A stretch of DNA of 56,441 bases, from NCBI GenBank assembly GCA_944324455.1, contig CALUWJ010000011.1, forward strand, positions 1 to 56,441. The letters are read 5' to 3'. The position numbers and the translations under genes were made by a program. Shown here one piece after another: positions 26,674-35,499 of this stretch. Numbering within the stretch: position 1 is the first letter of the stretch; each line of letters starts with the position of its first letter. Origin of the DNA: Candidatus Gastranaerophilales bacterium. Lineage in GTDB: Bacteria > Cyanobacteriota > Vampirovibrionia > Gastranaerophilales > Gastranaerophilaceae. The notes under the pieces are model-generated. The model was not told the origin of the DNA, searched no databases, and saw only the letters and a program-made list of their open reading frames with translations.

Positions 26674-26850
26674 ATGAGATTACAAATTACTGAAGATTTC
26701 GATAAAAAATTAGCTGAACTTTATTCATCAAAAGTAACTGTTAATCTAGATAATACAAAATCTACTATTCAACCAAATGAATTTTGGAACTCAATGGAAT
26801 TAATCGCAGTAAACCACAAAGCAATGATTAATTTTAGAATAGCAAGATAA
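26674..26850 (+). CDS. Small hypothetical protein (58 aa)
   Basis: A 59-codon frame beginning MRLQITEDFDKKLAELY and ending KAMINFRIAR. It stands alone between two minus-strand genes, with an AAAGGGA ribosome site 7 nt before the ATG and a strong terminator 66 bp after the stop. Codon use is like its neighbours (TTA, AAA, GAA). It looks helical and amphipathic at the start. No family recognised. The transcription-unit layout (spacer, ribosome site, ORF, terminator) is the main support that it is real. Confidence 0.6.
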   Translation: MRLQITEDFDKKLAELYSSKVTVNLDNTKSTIQPNEFWNSMELIAVNHKAMINFRIAR

Positions 26851-26916
26851 TAAAAAAGAATGAAAAGTATAGATGTTATTTCTATATGAGTTTTAATAGA
26901 GGAAGAGATAAATTTC

Positions 26917-26946
26917 AATAATCCGCACCAATTGGTGCGGATTATT
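26917..26946. terminator. Perfect 30-bp palindrome, bidirectional terminator
   Basis: AATAATCCGCACCAA is followed directly by its exact complement, with no unpaired loop (tetraloop AATT if folded). It sits between the 58-aa gene and the convergent TSCPD gene and would stop both transcripts. Confidence 0.8.
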
Positions 26947-26951
26947 GTATG

Positions 26952-27230
26952 TTAAACATTTGTTTTTTCTTTCGATTTTTCTTTAATATATTCTTCAAGA
27001 CAAATTGCTAATTGGTCGGGACAACTTGTCGGTTTTGAACCACACATAATTCCTCTTAATTTTGCTCTAACATCATTAATATTCATACCGATAATTAAAC
27101 TTCTTATTCCTTTTAAATTGCCGTTACAACCGCCGATAAATTCAACATCTTTTATGATATCGTTTTCAATTTCAACATTAATTTGTCTTGAACATGTGCC
27201 ATAAGTTGTGTAATTAATAATTTCAGACAT
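26952..27230 (-). CDS. TSCPD-domain protein (TIGR03905 family)
   Basis: 92 residues from the ATG at 27230. This start is preferred to an upstream in-frame ATG at 27266 because GAGGG lies 4 nt before it and family members begin here. The pattern GTCSRQINVEIENDIIKDV, GGCNGNLKGI, CGSKPTSCPDQLA is that of the short stand-alone TSCPD proteins. The domain is also found at the C-terminus of B12-dependent ribonucleotide reductases. The conserved cysteines suggest metal binding. The function is not established. It is divergent from pgeF. Confidence 0.9.
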   Translation of the reverse strand: MSEIINYTTYGTCSRQINVEIENDIIKDVEFIGGCNGNLKGIRSLIIGMNINDVRAKLRGIMCGSKPTSCPDQLAICLEEYIKEKSKEKTNV

Positions 27231-27265
27231 ACTACCCTCATTTCTTCTATAATTCAATTTTACCA

Positions 27266-27274
27266 TGGTATAAT
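27266..27274 (+). promoter_or_regulatory. pgeF extended -10 promoter
   Basis: TGGTATAAT (27266-27274) is an extended -10 element (TGn-TATAAT). The pgeF ATG follows after only 7 nt and there is no ribosome site, implying a leaderless or nearly leaderless transcript. Confidence 0.6.
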
Positions 27275-27281
27275 TTTTTTA

Positions 27282-27968
27282 ATGTTTAAAGTTAAAAAAA
27301 TTCAAGATAAAGATGTATATTATTCAACCTTGCTTAATGTTGAACATTTTTTTACATCAAGAGATTTAATTGTTAGAGATAATATTGATTTAATTTGTAA
27401 TTATTTAAAAATTAATCCTAAAAACTTAATTAAACCAACTCAAACCCATAGTGCAAATATTGAAATTGCAGAGGAAAATAAAACAGATTACCCTAATTGT
27501 GATGCTTTAATTTTAGATAAAAAAGATTATGCAATTTATCTTAATTTTGCAGATTGCACACCCGTTATTTTATATGATTTTAAAAATCAAATAGCAGCAA
27601 TAGCTCACGCAGGCTGGCGAGGAACTGCACAGAAAATTGCCCCTAAAACCGTTATTAAAATGAAAGAAATATATAACACAAACCCTGATGATGTTATAGC
27701 ACTAATAGGCCCTTGCATTTCCTTTGAATATTTTGAAACATCTTCTGAAGCAATAGAACAGCTATCTTCAACCATTAAAAACAAAGAAGGTTTATTTAAA
27801 AACAACTTTGCCGATTTAAAAGGAATAAACAAACGCCAGCTTGAAGAAATCGGGGTTAAAAATATTGACATTTGCCCTTACTGCACAATAAAAAATAACG
27901 ACAAATTCTTTTCATACAGAAAAGAAAACAAAACCCAAAACAGGCACTCAGCAATAATTAAACTATAA
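27282..27968 (+). CDS. pgeF: Peptidoglycan editing factor PgeF (YfiH/laccase-domain family)
   Basis: 228 residues, standard length is about 240. Family motifs: QTHSANIEI (about 50) with the metal-binding histidine, CDALILDKKDYAIYLNFADC (about 72-91) with the cysteine, AIAHAGWRGT (about 105-114), IGPCISFEYFE (about 142) and ICPYCT near 200. In E. coli the protein removes wrongly incorporated amino acids from muropeptide precursors. Older databases call it polyphenol oxidase. There is no Shine-Dalgarno sequence; a TGnTATAAT promoter sits immediately upstream. It overlaps the convergent TPR gene by 6 bp. Confidence 0.93.
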   Translation: MFKVKKIQDKDVYYSTLLNVEHFFTSRDLIVRDNIDLICNYLKINPKNLIKPTQTHSANIEIAEENKTDYPNCDALILDKKDYAIYLNFADCTPVILYDFKNQIAAIAHAGWRGTAQKIAPKTVIKMKEIYNTNPDDVIALIGPCISFEYFETSSEAIEQLSSTIKNKEGLFKNNFADLKGINKRQLEEIGVKNIDICPYCTIKNNDKFFSYRKENKTQNRHSAIIKL

Positions 27969-28820
27969 ATCAAATTTAATTAATTTATTTGTTTCTTGTT
28001 CAGTTACATATAATTTATTGCTTTGATTGTCATAAAAAAGGCAATAAGGTTTTTGCACTTTTGAAAATATACTTGAATTACCCTCAGGGGTTATTTTTAC
28101 AATAGTATTAGCACTATAATTGGCAACAAAAATATTATCATTTTTATCTATTGCAATACCAATAGGACCCCTTAATAAAACAGAGTTAGAAAAAACTTTT
28201 TTCTGACCATAAACAGATATTTTATATATAATGTTATCTAAAAAACTTGCAACATATATATTTCCCCTGCTATCAAGTGCAATACCTGATGGAGCTTCAA
28301 ATTCAGCAAGCTCAGCTCCGATTGCCAAGCCTTGCGCATCATAAGTTGTTTTATTTTGTTTAATTTTATTTTCTAAATCAAGCTCTTTTTGTCTTTGTTC
28401 TATTTTGTCAATTAAAATTTTTGCAGAATTATATTGAGGAGCACTCTCTGGGATTTTTGTTAAATAGCTGTGTGCGCTTGATAAATAACCTCTTTTATAT
28501 TGTATTCTACCTATATTATAAAGAGCCTCTAAATCCTCAGGTTTTAGTTTTATTAATTCTAATAAAGAATTATAAGCTTCATCATTTTTATTAACCGAAA
28601 TTAAAATTTGAGCTAAATTATAATGGGCTTCATAAAAATCGGGTTTTAATTCTATTGCTTTTTTAAATAATTCAATAGAGCGGCTGACATCATCTTGGCG
28701 ATATAAATCAATAGCCTCATTATAAACCATTGCAGCTTCTTCTTCATTATCCGCAAAAGAAGCATTAAAAGTCATAATGCTCATTAAAATAAAAAATGAA
28801 ATTAAGATATTCTTTTTCAT
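27963..28820 (-). CDS. Secreted TPR-NHL repeat protein
   Basis: 285 residues. The signal peptide covers about residues 1-23 (cleavage after NASFA). TPR helices follow at about 27-145 (ASxLY/EAxYNLA patterns such as DFYEAHYNLAQILI and LEALYNIGRIQYKRG). A C-terminal domain from about 170 has NHL-type propeller repeats (GIALDSRGNIYVASFLDN, GIAIDKNDNIFVANYSAN, DNQSNKLYVTEQETN). Only three or so repeats are present, so the propeller is short. It likely acts outside the cytoplasmic membrane in protein interaction. The -10 box lies 6 nt before the ATG. Confidence 0.85.
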   Translation of the reverse strand: MKKNILISFFILMSIMTFNASFADNEEEAAMVYNEAIDLYRQDDVSRSIELFKKAIELKPDFYEAHYNLAQILISVNKNDEAYNSLLELIKLKPEDLEALYNIGRIQYKRGYLSSAHSYLTKIPESAPQYNSAKILIDKIEQRQKELDLENKIKQNKTTYDAQGLAIGAELAEFEAPSGIALDSRGNIYVASFLDNIIYKISVYGQKKVFSNSVLLRGPIGIAIDKNDNIFVANYSANTIVKITPEGNSSIFSKVQKPYCLFYDNQSNKLYVTEQETNKLIKFDL

Positions 28821-28826
28821 GCTATC

Positions 28827-28854
28827 ATTATAACAAAAGTTAATAAAACTACAA
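28827..28854 (-). promoter_or_regulatory. Promoter of the TPR-NHL gene, start-proximal -10
   Basis: On the minus strand TTGTAG (28854-28849), a 16-bp spacer and a perfect TATAAT (28832-28827) lie 6 nt before the ATG. With a normal start distance the mRNA would begin at the start codon. Confidence 0.65.
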
Positions 28855-28878
28855 CAAGAATTTTAAAGGAAAAATAAA

Positions 28879-29853
28879 TTGCTAATTTTAGGTTTAGAAT
28901 CAAGCTGCGATGAAACAGCATGTGCAATAGTTAAAGATGGGCGTGAAGTATTGGCTAATGTTGTATCAAGCCAAATAAAAACCCATGAAAAATTTGGAGG
29001 AGTAGTTCCGGAAGTTGCCGCAAGAGAACATTTAAACTCAATAAATTTAGTTATAAAAGAAGCCTATAAACAAGCTCAAATAACCCCTGATAAATTAGAT
29101 TGTTTTTCATCCACCGTAGGCCCCGGGCTGGTTGGGTGTTTGCTTGTTGGTTTAAATGCTGCAAAAGCCCTTTCAATTGTACATAATAAACCTTTTCTTG
29201 GCGTAAATCATCTAAACGCACATGTTTGCGCTAATTTTATAAATTCAAACTTAAAACCGCCTTTTATTTGCTTATTGGTTTCAGGCGGACACACTCAAAT
29301 TATCCACGCCAAAAGCTACTTTGAGCAAGAAATTCTTGCTCAAACCATAGATGATGCTGTTGGTGAAGTTTATGATAAAGTTGCAAGATTATGTTCCATT
29401 CCATACCCCGGTGGAATTTTACTTGATAAAATGGCGCAAGAAGGAAATAAAAATGCCTTTAATTTTCCTGAAGCAAAAGTTAGAGCTGATGAATTTTCTT
29501 TTTCAGGCTTAAAAACAGCAGTCTTAAGAGAAATTAAAAAATTTAAATCTGATGAACTGCCTAAAAAAGATATTGCAGCAAGTTTTCAATATAGGGTAGC
29601 TGATACCTTAATTAAAAAAACAAAATATTTTGCAGATGAACTAAACTGTAAAACCATCGTTATGGCAGGCGGGGTTGCCGCAAATTCTGAATTAAGAAAA
29701 AGACTTAAAGAATTAAAATCCAAAGGCTATATAACCCATGCTCCAGAATTAAAATATTGCACCGATAACGCTGCTATGGTTGCATCTTGCGCTTATTTTA
29801 ACCCGATTAAATCAGACAATCCATTAATGCTTGAAGTTTTTTCAAGAGATTAA
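28879..29853 (+). CDS. tsaD: tRNA N6-adenosine threonylcarbamoyltransferase TsaD
   Basis: 324 residues; essential transferase that puts threonylcarbamoyl on A37 of ANN-reading tRNAs with TsaB and TsaE. Starts at TTG (28879) with an AAAGGA ribosome site. Motifs: ILGLESSCDETA (3-14), GGVVPEVAAREH (about 42), GPGLVGCLLVG (about 82-92), the iron-binding pair in NHLNAH (about 113-118), LVSGGHTQI (about 135), SFSGLKTAV (about 208) and MAGGVAANSELR (about 262). It abuts the convergent DUF815 gene with no gap. Confidence 0.96.
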   Translation: MLILGLESSCDETACAIVKDGREVLANVVSSQIKTHEKFGGVVPEVAAREHLNSINLVIKEAYKQAQITPDKLDCFSSTVGPGLVGCLLVGLNAAKALSIVHNKPFLGVNHLNAHVCANFINSNLKPPFICLLVSGGHTQIIHAKSYFEQEILAQTIDDAVGEVYDKVARLCSIPYPGGILLDKMAQEGNKNAFNFPEAKVRADEFSFSGLKTAVLREIKKFKSDELPKKDIAASFQYRVADTLIKKTKYFADELNCKTIVMAGGVAANSELRKRLKELKSKGYITHAPELKYCTDNAAMVASCAYFNPIKSDNPLMLEVFSRD

Positions 29854-31032
29854 CTATATTTCAACATGCGCTATTAAATTATCAATTAATTGACGAGCAA
29901 TTCTTGGGCTTGTAGAGCCTTTTATTAAAGCTATTCTTTGAGCTTTTTCAACTAAAACTTTTTTGTCAATATCAATATTATAATCTTTAGCTAAATCTAA
30001 AACAATTTGAATGTAGTCATTATTGTTTGGTTTTGAGAATAATAAATTTATTCCAAATCGTTCTGATAATGAATTTAGCTCATTAATTGTGTCGTTAAGA
30101 TGTATTTCATCTCCTTTTCTTGCTTGAAAAGATTCTTTTACTAAATGGCGTCTATTTGATGTAGCGTAAATTACCGCATTTTTAGGACATTGAATTAAAG
30201 AACCATCTAAAACAGCTTTCATTGTTGAAAATGTATCATCTGCTTCATCAAAAGAAATATCGTCAGCAAATATAATGAATTTATATGGAAGATTTTTCAA
30301 TTTTTCATAGAGCTTATCAAGATTAATTAAGTTATTTTTAAATATTTGCACGATTTTTAAACCACTAAATTCATTCAATAATGCTCGAACACTTGATGAC
30401 TTGCCGCAGCCTGCATCACCATATAAAAGAATATTATTAACTTTTAAGCCTTCCAGTAGTGCTTTTGTATTTTCATATAGTACTTTTTTTTGCTCCGCAT
30501 AACCTTTTAAATTTTTAAAAGATAAATTTTCACTTACTTCAATAGGTTTTATTTCAAGGCTATTATCAAAAATAAAAGCTCTATTTTTCTCAAATAATTC
30601 ATCAAATTGAATTTTTATTTCGCTAAAATCAGATATTTTAAATTCATAAAAAGTATTTTTAAATTCAGGTAAATCATTTAATAAATCTATATATTTTTCA
30701 AATTTTTTATTTAATTCTTCTTTAATAACTTCAAATGAAATTTCTGTTATTTTTGTTATTATATTCAATTCTTTTTGAATTCTTTTTTCAAAAAACATAT
30801 CTACTTTAGTTTTATACACCAATTTTTTTATGTATAGAGAAAAATCATCACATTTTTCTTCCTCTAAAATCGAAACAAAATCGCAATATGTTTCAATAGT
30901 TTTTTCAAAATTATTTTCATCTTCAAAAGTTTTTAAAAAAGCAAGAAATTTTTTAATTAAAAAATCATTTTTTAAATTTTTAAAAATTATCAAAAAATAA
31001 ACAGAAAAATACGTTTTTAATAATTCATTCAT
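29854..31032 (-). CDS. DUF815-family AAA+ ATPase
   Basis: 392 residues. The C-terminal 220 form an AAA+ module: Walker A GDAGCGKSSS (about 204), Walker B FIIFADDISF (about 254), sensor 1 AVIYATSNRR (about 285) and ERFGINLLF (about 323), the order and spacing of DUF815 proteins. The N-terminal 170 residues are helical and rich in Lys, Glu and Phe. The biochemical role of DUF815 proteins is unknown. It is the last gene of an operon with the debranching enzyme (1 bp gap) and the DUF1015 gene. Confidence 0.85.
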   Translation of the reverse strand: MNELLKTYFSVYFLIIFKNLKNDFLIKKFLAFLKTFEDENNFEKTIETYCDFVSILEEEKCDDFSLYIKKLVYKTKVDMFFEKRIQKELNIITKITEISFEVIKEELNKKFEKYIDLLNDLPEFKNTFYEFKISDFSEIKIQFDELFEKNRAFIFDNSLEIKPIEVSENLSFKNLKGYAEQKKVLYENTKALLEGLKVNNILLYGDAGCGKSSSVRALLNEFSGLKIVQIFKNNLINLDKLYEKLKNLPYKFIIFADDISFDEADDTFSTMKAVLDGSLIQCPKNAVIYATSNRRHLVKESFQARKGDEIHLNDTINELNSLSERFGINLLFSKPNNNDYIQIVLDLAKDYNIDIDKKVLVEKAQRIALIKGSTSPRIARQLIDNLIAHVEI

Positions 31033-31033
31033 T

Positions 31034-33157
31034 TTATACTTCCATAAACACTGCTAAGCCTTGCGGATTAATTATATATTTTTTTTCAATATAATCTTTA
31101 ATTTCAAAATCTATATTTGAAAAATCAGTCGTATCAAGACACTTATGCCAACCCTTATTATCCATATTATCTGGTAAAACTATATTTAAAGGGTCGTCAT
31201 TTTTAGATGATGCTATATATATCCGGTTTGGTTTTGAATTAATTAACACTCCAAAGAATAAATCACAATTATTATCCCAATAACCTCTATTTTCAAAAGG
31301 CGCAACAGCACCATTATCATAATGGTATGTAAGAGATTTAGTAAATTCTCTACTTCTAAATATAGGATGTTCATTTCTAAATTTTATTAAATTTCTGACA
31401 TATTCCATTGTTCTATTTTCAAAGGTATCTTTTCTTGTTGCTCTATCCCAATTAAGATAATTTGTACCGTCATCTTTATTATAGCTGTTGCTATTACCAT
31501 TTTTAGTGTGCATTATAATATCACCTATTTGAATCATAGGAATACCATAAGACATAAATAAAAATGCGAGCTGTTTTCTTATAGCATTTTCTTTTTTATA
31601 AAAATCACCATCATAATCACCGCAAATTTCCCAGCTTGAGCCGCCTTGAGTGGATGAACTTTTTTCCCTGAAATTATTTAAATCAAAAAGACAAAAACCA
31701 TCATGAGCAGCAATATAATTAACTGATTTATCTAACCCTTTAAATTTAGATGGAGTCCCCTCAAAAATATCTTTCATATCTGATGGAGTTATTTCAAAAG
31801 GTCTTAGGGTTATTTTTCTTACCGTATCTCTAAACACATTATTCCACTCAGCCCAAAAAGGAGCAAATTGACCCAATTGATAACAATTCCTACCGCCGCA
31901 TGTCCAAGGCTCAGCTATTAAAATAATTCCATCTTGAGCTTGGGAAAAATCATCCACAACTTTTACGTTTCTTTCTTCCAGTTTTTCTTTTAATTTGCCG
32001 GCAAGAGAATTAACACTATCGTACATTTCTTCACATGTTGAACTACATTCATTTAATGCAGCCGCTAAATCAAAACGAAAAGCATCCACTCCTTGATTTA
32101 CCCAATAAACCAAAGAATCGACAATCAAATTCCAAACGCCTTCATTGCTTATATTTAAATCATTTCCGCAACCCGAATTAGAGCGATAATATCCGTTTTT
32201 ATATGTTTTATAATATGATTGATTATCTATTAGGGCATAAGAAAATAAATTAGCATCATCAACATTATGATTTACAAGCCCTGCTTCGCCTGTATGATTA
32301 TAAACCATATCAAGACATACTTTTATATCATTTTTGTGAAACTCATCAATCATAGAACGAAATTCATTTAATATCGCCCCTTGAGATTTATCATAAGCAT
32401 ATCTTCTTGATAAACTAAAATATCCTAAAGGCATATAGCCCCAATGATTTATACCGTTTTGTCTTGAATCAAATTCATTCAAAGGCAAAAATTCAACCAT
32501 TGTAATCCCAAGATTTTTAAGGCTTTTTGCAAACTTAGCTGCTCCCTTATATGTTCCTTTTTCAAGCATGGATAAATTTTGAGTTAAATCTTTAATATGC
32601 ACTTCGCCTATAATTTCAGAATTAAATGCACGCGGTGCAACTTTTGTAATATTTGTATCTGGTATTGGGCTATAAACGGATTTTATTGCCCATTTTGCAT
32701 TATTAATCAAATGAAATCCGGCTCCCGAGCGAAACATATTAAAACCGGGGTTAACATCTGATGGAACATGAGATAATTCTCTTGCATAAGGATCATATGC
32801 TACTTTATTAGGATTAAAACGATTTACATTTTCATCAAATTTAGATTTAAAACCTTTATCTGTACCCAATTCAAAATCTTCAACATATTCCCAATTTGGA
32901 CCAAAAACCCTAAAGCCATAAAAAACAGGTGCTTGATGACAATTTAAAACATAATCTTTAACAGATGTCTCCCAAATATCATTTTCGCCTTTTTTCATTT
33001 CAAGGGTCATAATAGGTTCTTCACCTTGAGGTTTATCAAAAATGCACAAAAGAACCTTTTGAGCGTTTTTTGAATACAACTTAAAATCTACGCTTTTTGT
33101 ATTTGGATTATAATTTGCACCTAATTTAGTTTTTTCACTTGTTGTTAAATTTTCCAT
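31034..33157 (-). CDS. glgX: Glycogen debranching enzyme / isoamylase-type GH13 (GlgX-like)
   Basis: 707 residues: an N-terminal CBM48 domain (about 10-120, GANYNPNTKSVDFKLYSKNA), a GH13 barrel and a short C-terminal beta domain. Catalytic regions: LDMVYNHTGEA (about 260), DAFRFDLAAALNE (nucleophile Asp, about 355), ILIAEPWTCG (acid/base Glu, about 410) and NYIAAHDGF (about 480). The type hydrolyses alpha-1,6 branches of glycogen or starch in the cytoplasm. A pullulanase-like role cannot be excluded. An AAGGGG ribosome site precedes the ATG. No other glycogen gene is in the window. Confidence 0.88.
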   Translation of the reverse strand: MENLTTSEKTKLGANYNPNTKSVDFKLYSKNAQKVLLCIFDKPQGEEPIMTLEMKKGENDIWETSVKDYVLNCHQAPVFYGFRVFGPNWEYVEDFELGTDKGFKSKFDENVNRFNPNKVAYDPYARELSHVPSDVNPGFNMFRSGAGFHLINNAKWAIKSVYSPIPDTNITKVAPRAFNSEIIGEVHIKDLTQNLSMLEKGTYKGAAKFAKSLKNLGITMVEFLPLNEFDSRQNGINHWGYMPLGYFSLSRRYAYDKSQGAILNEFRSMIDEFHKNDIKVCLDMVYNHTGEAGLVNHNVDDANLFSYALIDNQSYYKTYKNGYYRSNSGCGNDLNISNEGVWNLIVDSLVYWVNQGVDAFRFDLAAALNECSSTCEEMYDSVNSLAGKLKEKLEERNVKVVDDFSQAQDGIILIAEPWTCGGRNCYQLGQFAPFWAEWNNVFRDTVRKITLRPFEITPSDMKDIFEGTPSKFKGLDKSVNYIAAHDGFCLFDLNNFREKSSSTQGGSSWEICGDYDGDFYKKENAIRKQLAFLFMSYGIPMIQIGDIIMHTKNGNSNSYNKDDGTNYLNWDRATRKDTFENRTMEYVRNLIKFRNEHPIFRSREFTKSLTYHYDNGAVAPFENRGYWDNNCDLFFGVLINSKPNRIYIASSKNDDPLNIVLPDNMDNKGWHKCLDTTDFSNIDFEIKDYIEKKYIINPQGLAVFMEV

Positions 33158-33165
33158 TTTTCCCC

Positions 33166-34410
33166 TTATTTTAGTGGGTTTATTACAATTCCTGATAGCA
33201 ATTTAGGATAAAAATATGTTGATTTTTGAGGCATACGATATCCATTAGATGAAATATTAATAATATCTTTCATTTTTGGATAAGCCATTATAAAACAAGC
33301 GCTCGCACTGCCATCTTTAACTGAATTAAAAGCAACAGGCTCTTGTTTTTCATATTTTATTCCATTTTGTGCCATTAATTCATCGTCTGTGTAGTTAAAT
33401 TCATTTTTTAAAATTAATTCATGTAACACAACCAAATCTAAATCCTGTAAAACCTTTGGCGCATTAACTGTTTCTTTAACATTAGGCTTCAATTTTAAAA
33501 CATAATAATTATTATCATCCTTTAAAATCATGCCTGTTGTTATTTGTTTTTTGTTTTCTTCTTCGATTTTTTCTAAAAAATCATCCTTGTTTGATAAAAT
33601 TTCAATATCACAATATTTTGAAACTTTATCAAGAATGGTTTTTTTATCAATTTGTTTTTGAATTATTCTATGAGTCGGATAAATAACTAAATTTTCATCC
33701 TGCGCATTTGTAAAATAACTCATAACATATTTTGCATATTCATTTTCAGGATGTAATTTTGAATAATTCATAGATGTTTCATATCTATGATGACCATCTG
33801 CTATTAAAAGAGTTTTATCTTTCAAAGTATCTTCAATAACTTTAATATCATTTTCGTCATCAATTAAATAAACAATATTTTCTACACCCAAATCATCAAC
33901 AACATCCATAAACGGTTTTTGAGAAAGATATTTTTCAACCATTTTTTCAATTGCTTTTGTTTTATCATCATAAACCATAAAAATTTGAGAAAAAAATGCC
34001 CCTGTTTCTTCTACAAGATTTAATCTATCTTGCTTAGGGCCGCCCATAGTATATTCATGGGGTAAGATTTTTTTAGTTTCAAAATCTTCTATTTTATTTC
34101 TTGCAATAAAACCTTTACGCTCAATTAATTTTCCTTTTTCATTTTTATATTTTTGAATAATATAAAAAACAGAAGGTTTTTTTGTTTTTATTAGAACTTC
34201 TTTTTCTTTCCAATCTTCAAAATATTTTTTAGCATCAGAATATCTGTTTTGCCCTTTTGTTAAAATCAACCTTACAATATTAAACTCACTTCTTAAATAC
34301 AAATCATCTTGATATTTTTCATCTATAACATCATAAGGTGGCGCTATAACATCAGCCAAATCCACTTTTTCTTGATTATATACAATTGCATTTAATGGCA
34401 AAACTTCCAT
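33166..34410 (-). CDS. DUF1015 family protein
   Basis: 414 residues, the usual length. Family landmarks: DVIAPPYDVID (about 20), EFNIVRLIL (about 42), RKGFIARNKIEDFE (about 98), the histidine-rich ADGHHRYETSMNY (about 204-216), and a C-terminal FYPKLLSGIVINPL. DUF1015 proteins are conserved in many anaerobes; the function is not established, though the HH-R-ET motif looks catalytic. First gene of the operon with glgX and the DUF815 ATPase, with an AGGGGAT ribosome site. Confidence 0.88.
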   Translation of the reverse strand: MEVLPLNAIVYNQEKVDLADVIAPPYDVIDEKYQDDLYLRSEFNIVRLILTKGQNRYSDAKKYFEDWKEKEVLIKTKKPSVFYIIQKYKNEKGKLIERKGFIARNKIEDFETKKILPHEYTMGGPKQDRLNLVEETGAFFSQIFMVYDDKTKAIEKMVEKYLSQKPFMDVVDDLGVENIVYLIDDENDIKVIEDTLKDKTLLIADGHHRYETSMNYSKLHPENEYAKYVMSYFTNAQDENLVIYPTHRIIQKQIDKKTILDKVSKYCDIEILSNKDDFLEKIEEENKKQITTGMILKDDNNYYVLKLKPNVKETVNAPKVLQDLDLVVLHELILKNEFNYTDDELMAQNGIKYEKQEPVAFNSVKDGSASACFIMAYPKMKDIINISSNGYRMPQKSTYFYPKLLSGIVINPLK

Positions 34411-34581
34411 TCTTTATCCCCTGGTTATCTGATACTTTTATTATATTGTAGTTGATTTTATAATCCGTGTAAAATTTAAAACAGTTTTTAACATTTGTTA
34501 CATTTTTTTAAAATTAAGCAATTATTTTACACAAAAATACTTTATTAACATGTGTGTAATTAGTTTAGGTTAGTTATTAGT

Positions 34582-35463
34582 ATGACAGAAGCATTAGCAA
34601 ACAATTTTACAAACAATTTAGGTGGAATTTACAATAATTCTTCAACCAACAAAAAAACTCAAGAGCTTGAAGAAAAATTAAAAGAAGTCCAAGATGAACA
34701 GGGTTTTTTAGGTAAAACTTGGAATGGCTTTAAAGAAATAACAAATCTTGGTTTAAGTAATTCCGATTGCGAAAAAATGGTTGATAAATATAATAATGGC
34801 GAAATTTCTTTTGAAGAAGCTGTAAGTTATATTGAAGATTTTGAATCTAAACAAGAAACAATGTCTGAATTAGGCGCAAATATATTAACGGGTATAGGTG
34901 CAATCGCATTTGCAACAACAGCTCTTTCTGCTGGACCAATTGGCTGGGTTGCAGCAATAGCAAAAGGTGCTCCTATTGGTGCAGCGCTAAAAACAGGAAT
35001 TAAAACTCTTGATAGAGCAACAAATGATATTGAAGGTGACGCGCTTGATATGAAACAAATGACAAAAGATGCTATTTCAGGAGCACTAACAGGAACAACA
35101 AGTGCTGTTTCATCAGGAGTAGGCGCAGGTATTAAAGCAGGCAAAGTAGGTTTATCAATCTTAAACGGTGCTAAATGCGGTACAATATGCGGTAGTGTTT
35201 CAGGGGCAGCAAGCTATTTAGCAGATGTCGCTTTTGAAGAAGATAAAGAATTTAATACAGGTGAATTGTTGAAAAACACCGCAACTTCAGCATTTGTATC
35301 AGGAACGGTCGGAGCCGTAGTTGGCGGCGGAATGTATGGTCTTTCATCAAATGTAGGAAAAGAAGCAACAAAAACCTTAGGTCAAACCATTGTTGCGGAT
35401 TCATCATCAAGCACAGCAAGAAAACTCCTTGGGCAAGGTGAAAGAAACATCTTATCAATGTAG
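34582..35463 (+). CDS. Glycine/alanine-rich hypothetical protein with glycine-zipper segments
   Basis: 293 residues, no signal peptide. Residues 20-40 are a charged helix (TQELEEKLKEVQDEQ). From about 92 to 270 the sequence alternates small residues and hydrophobics (GANILTGIGAIAFATTALSA, SGALTGTTSAVSSGVGAGIK, TGTVGAVVGGGMYGLSS-like), a glycine-zipper pattern able to form membrane-inserted hairpins. Such segments also occur in the pre-toxin part of secreted polymorphic toxins and in colicin-like proteins. No toxin domain is visible. It is monocistronic with a perfect terminator after it. The role is unknown. Confidence 0.65.
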   Translation: MTEALANNFTNNLGGIYNNSSTNKKTQELEEKLKEVQDEQGFLGKTWNGFKEITNLGLSNSDCEKMVDKYNNGEISFEEAVSYIEDFESKQETMSELGANILTGIGAIAFATTALSAGPIGWVAAIAKGAPIGAALKTGIKTLDRATNDIEGDALDMKQMTKDAISGALTGTTSAVSSGVGAGIKAGKVGLSILNGAKCGTICGSVSGAASYLADVAFEEDKEFNTGELLKNTATSAFVSGTVGAVVGGGMYGLSSNVGKEATKTLGQTIVADSSSSTARKLLGQGERNILSM

Positions 35464-35466
35464 AAG

Positions 35467-35496
35467 AAATATCGAGAAATTAATTTCTCGATATTT
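35467..35496. terminator. Perfect 30-bp palindromic bidirectional terminator
   Basis: AAATATCGAGAAATT followed directly by its exact complement, then a T run. It separates the glycine-rich gene from the convergent SDR gene, which stops 4 bp further on. Confidence 0.85.
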
Positions 35497-35499
35497 TTT

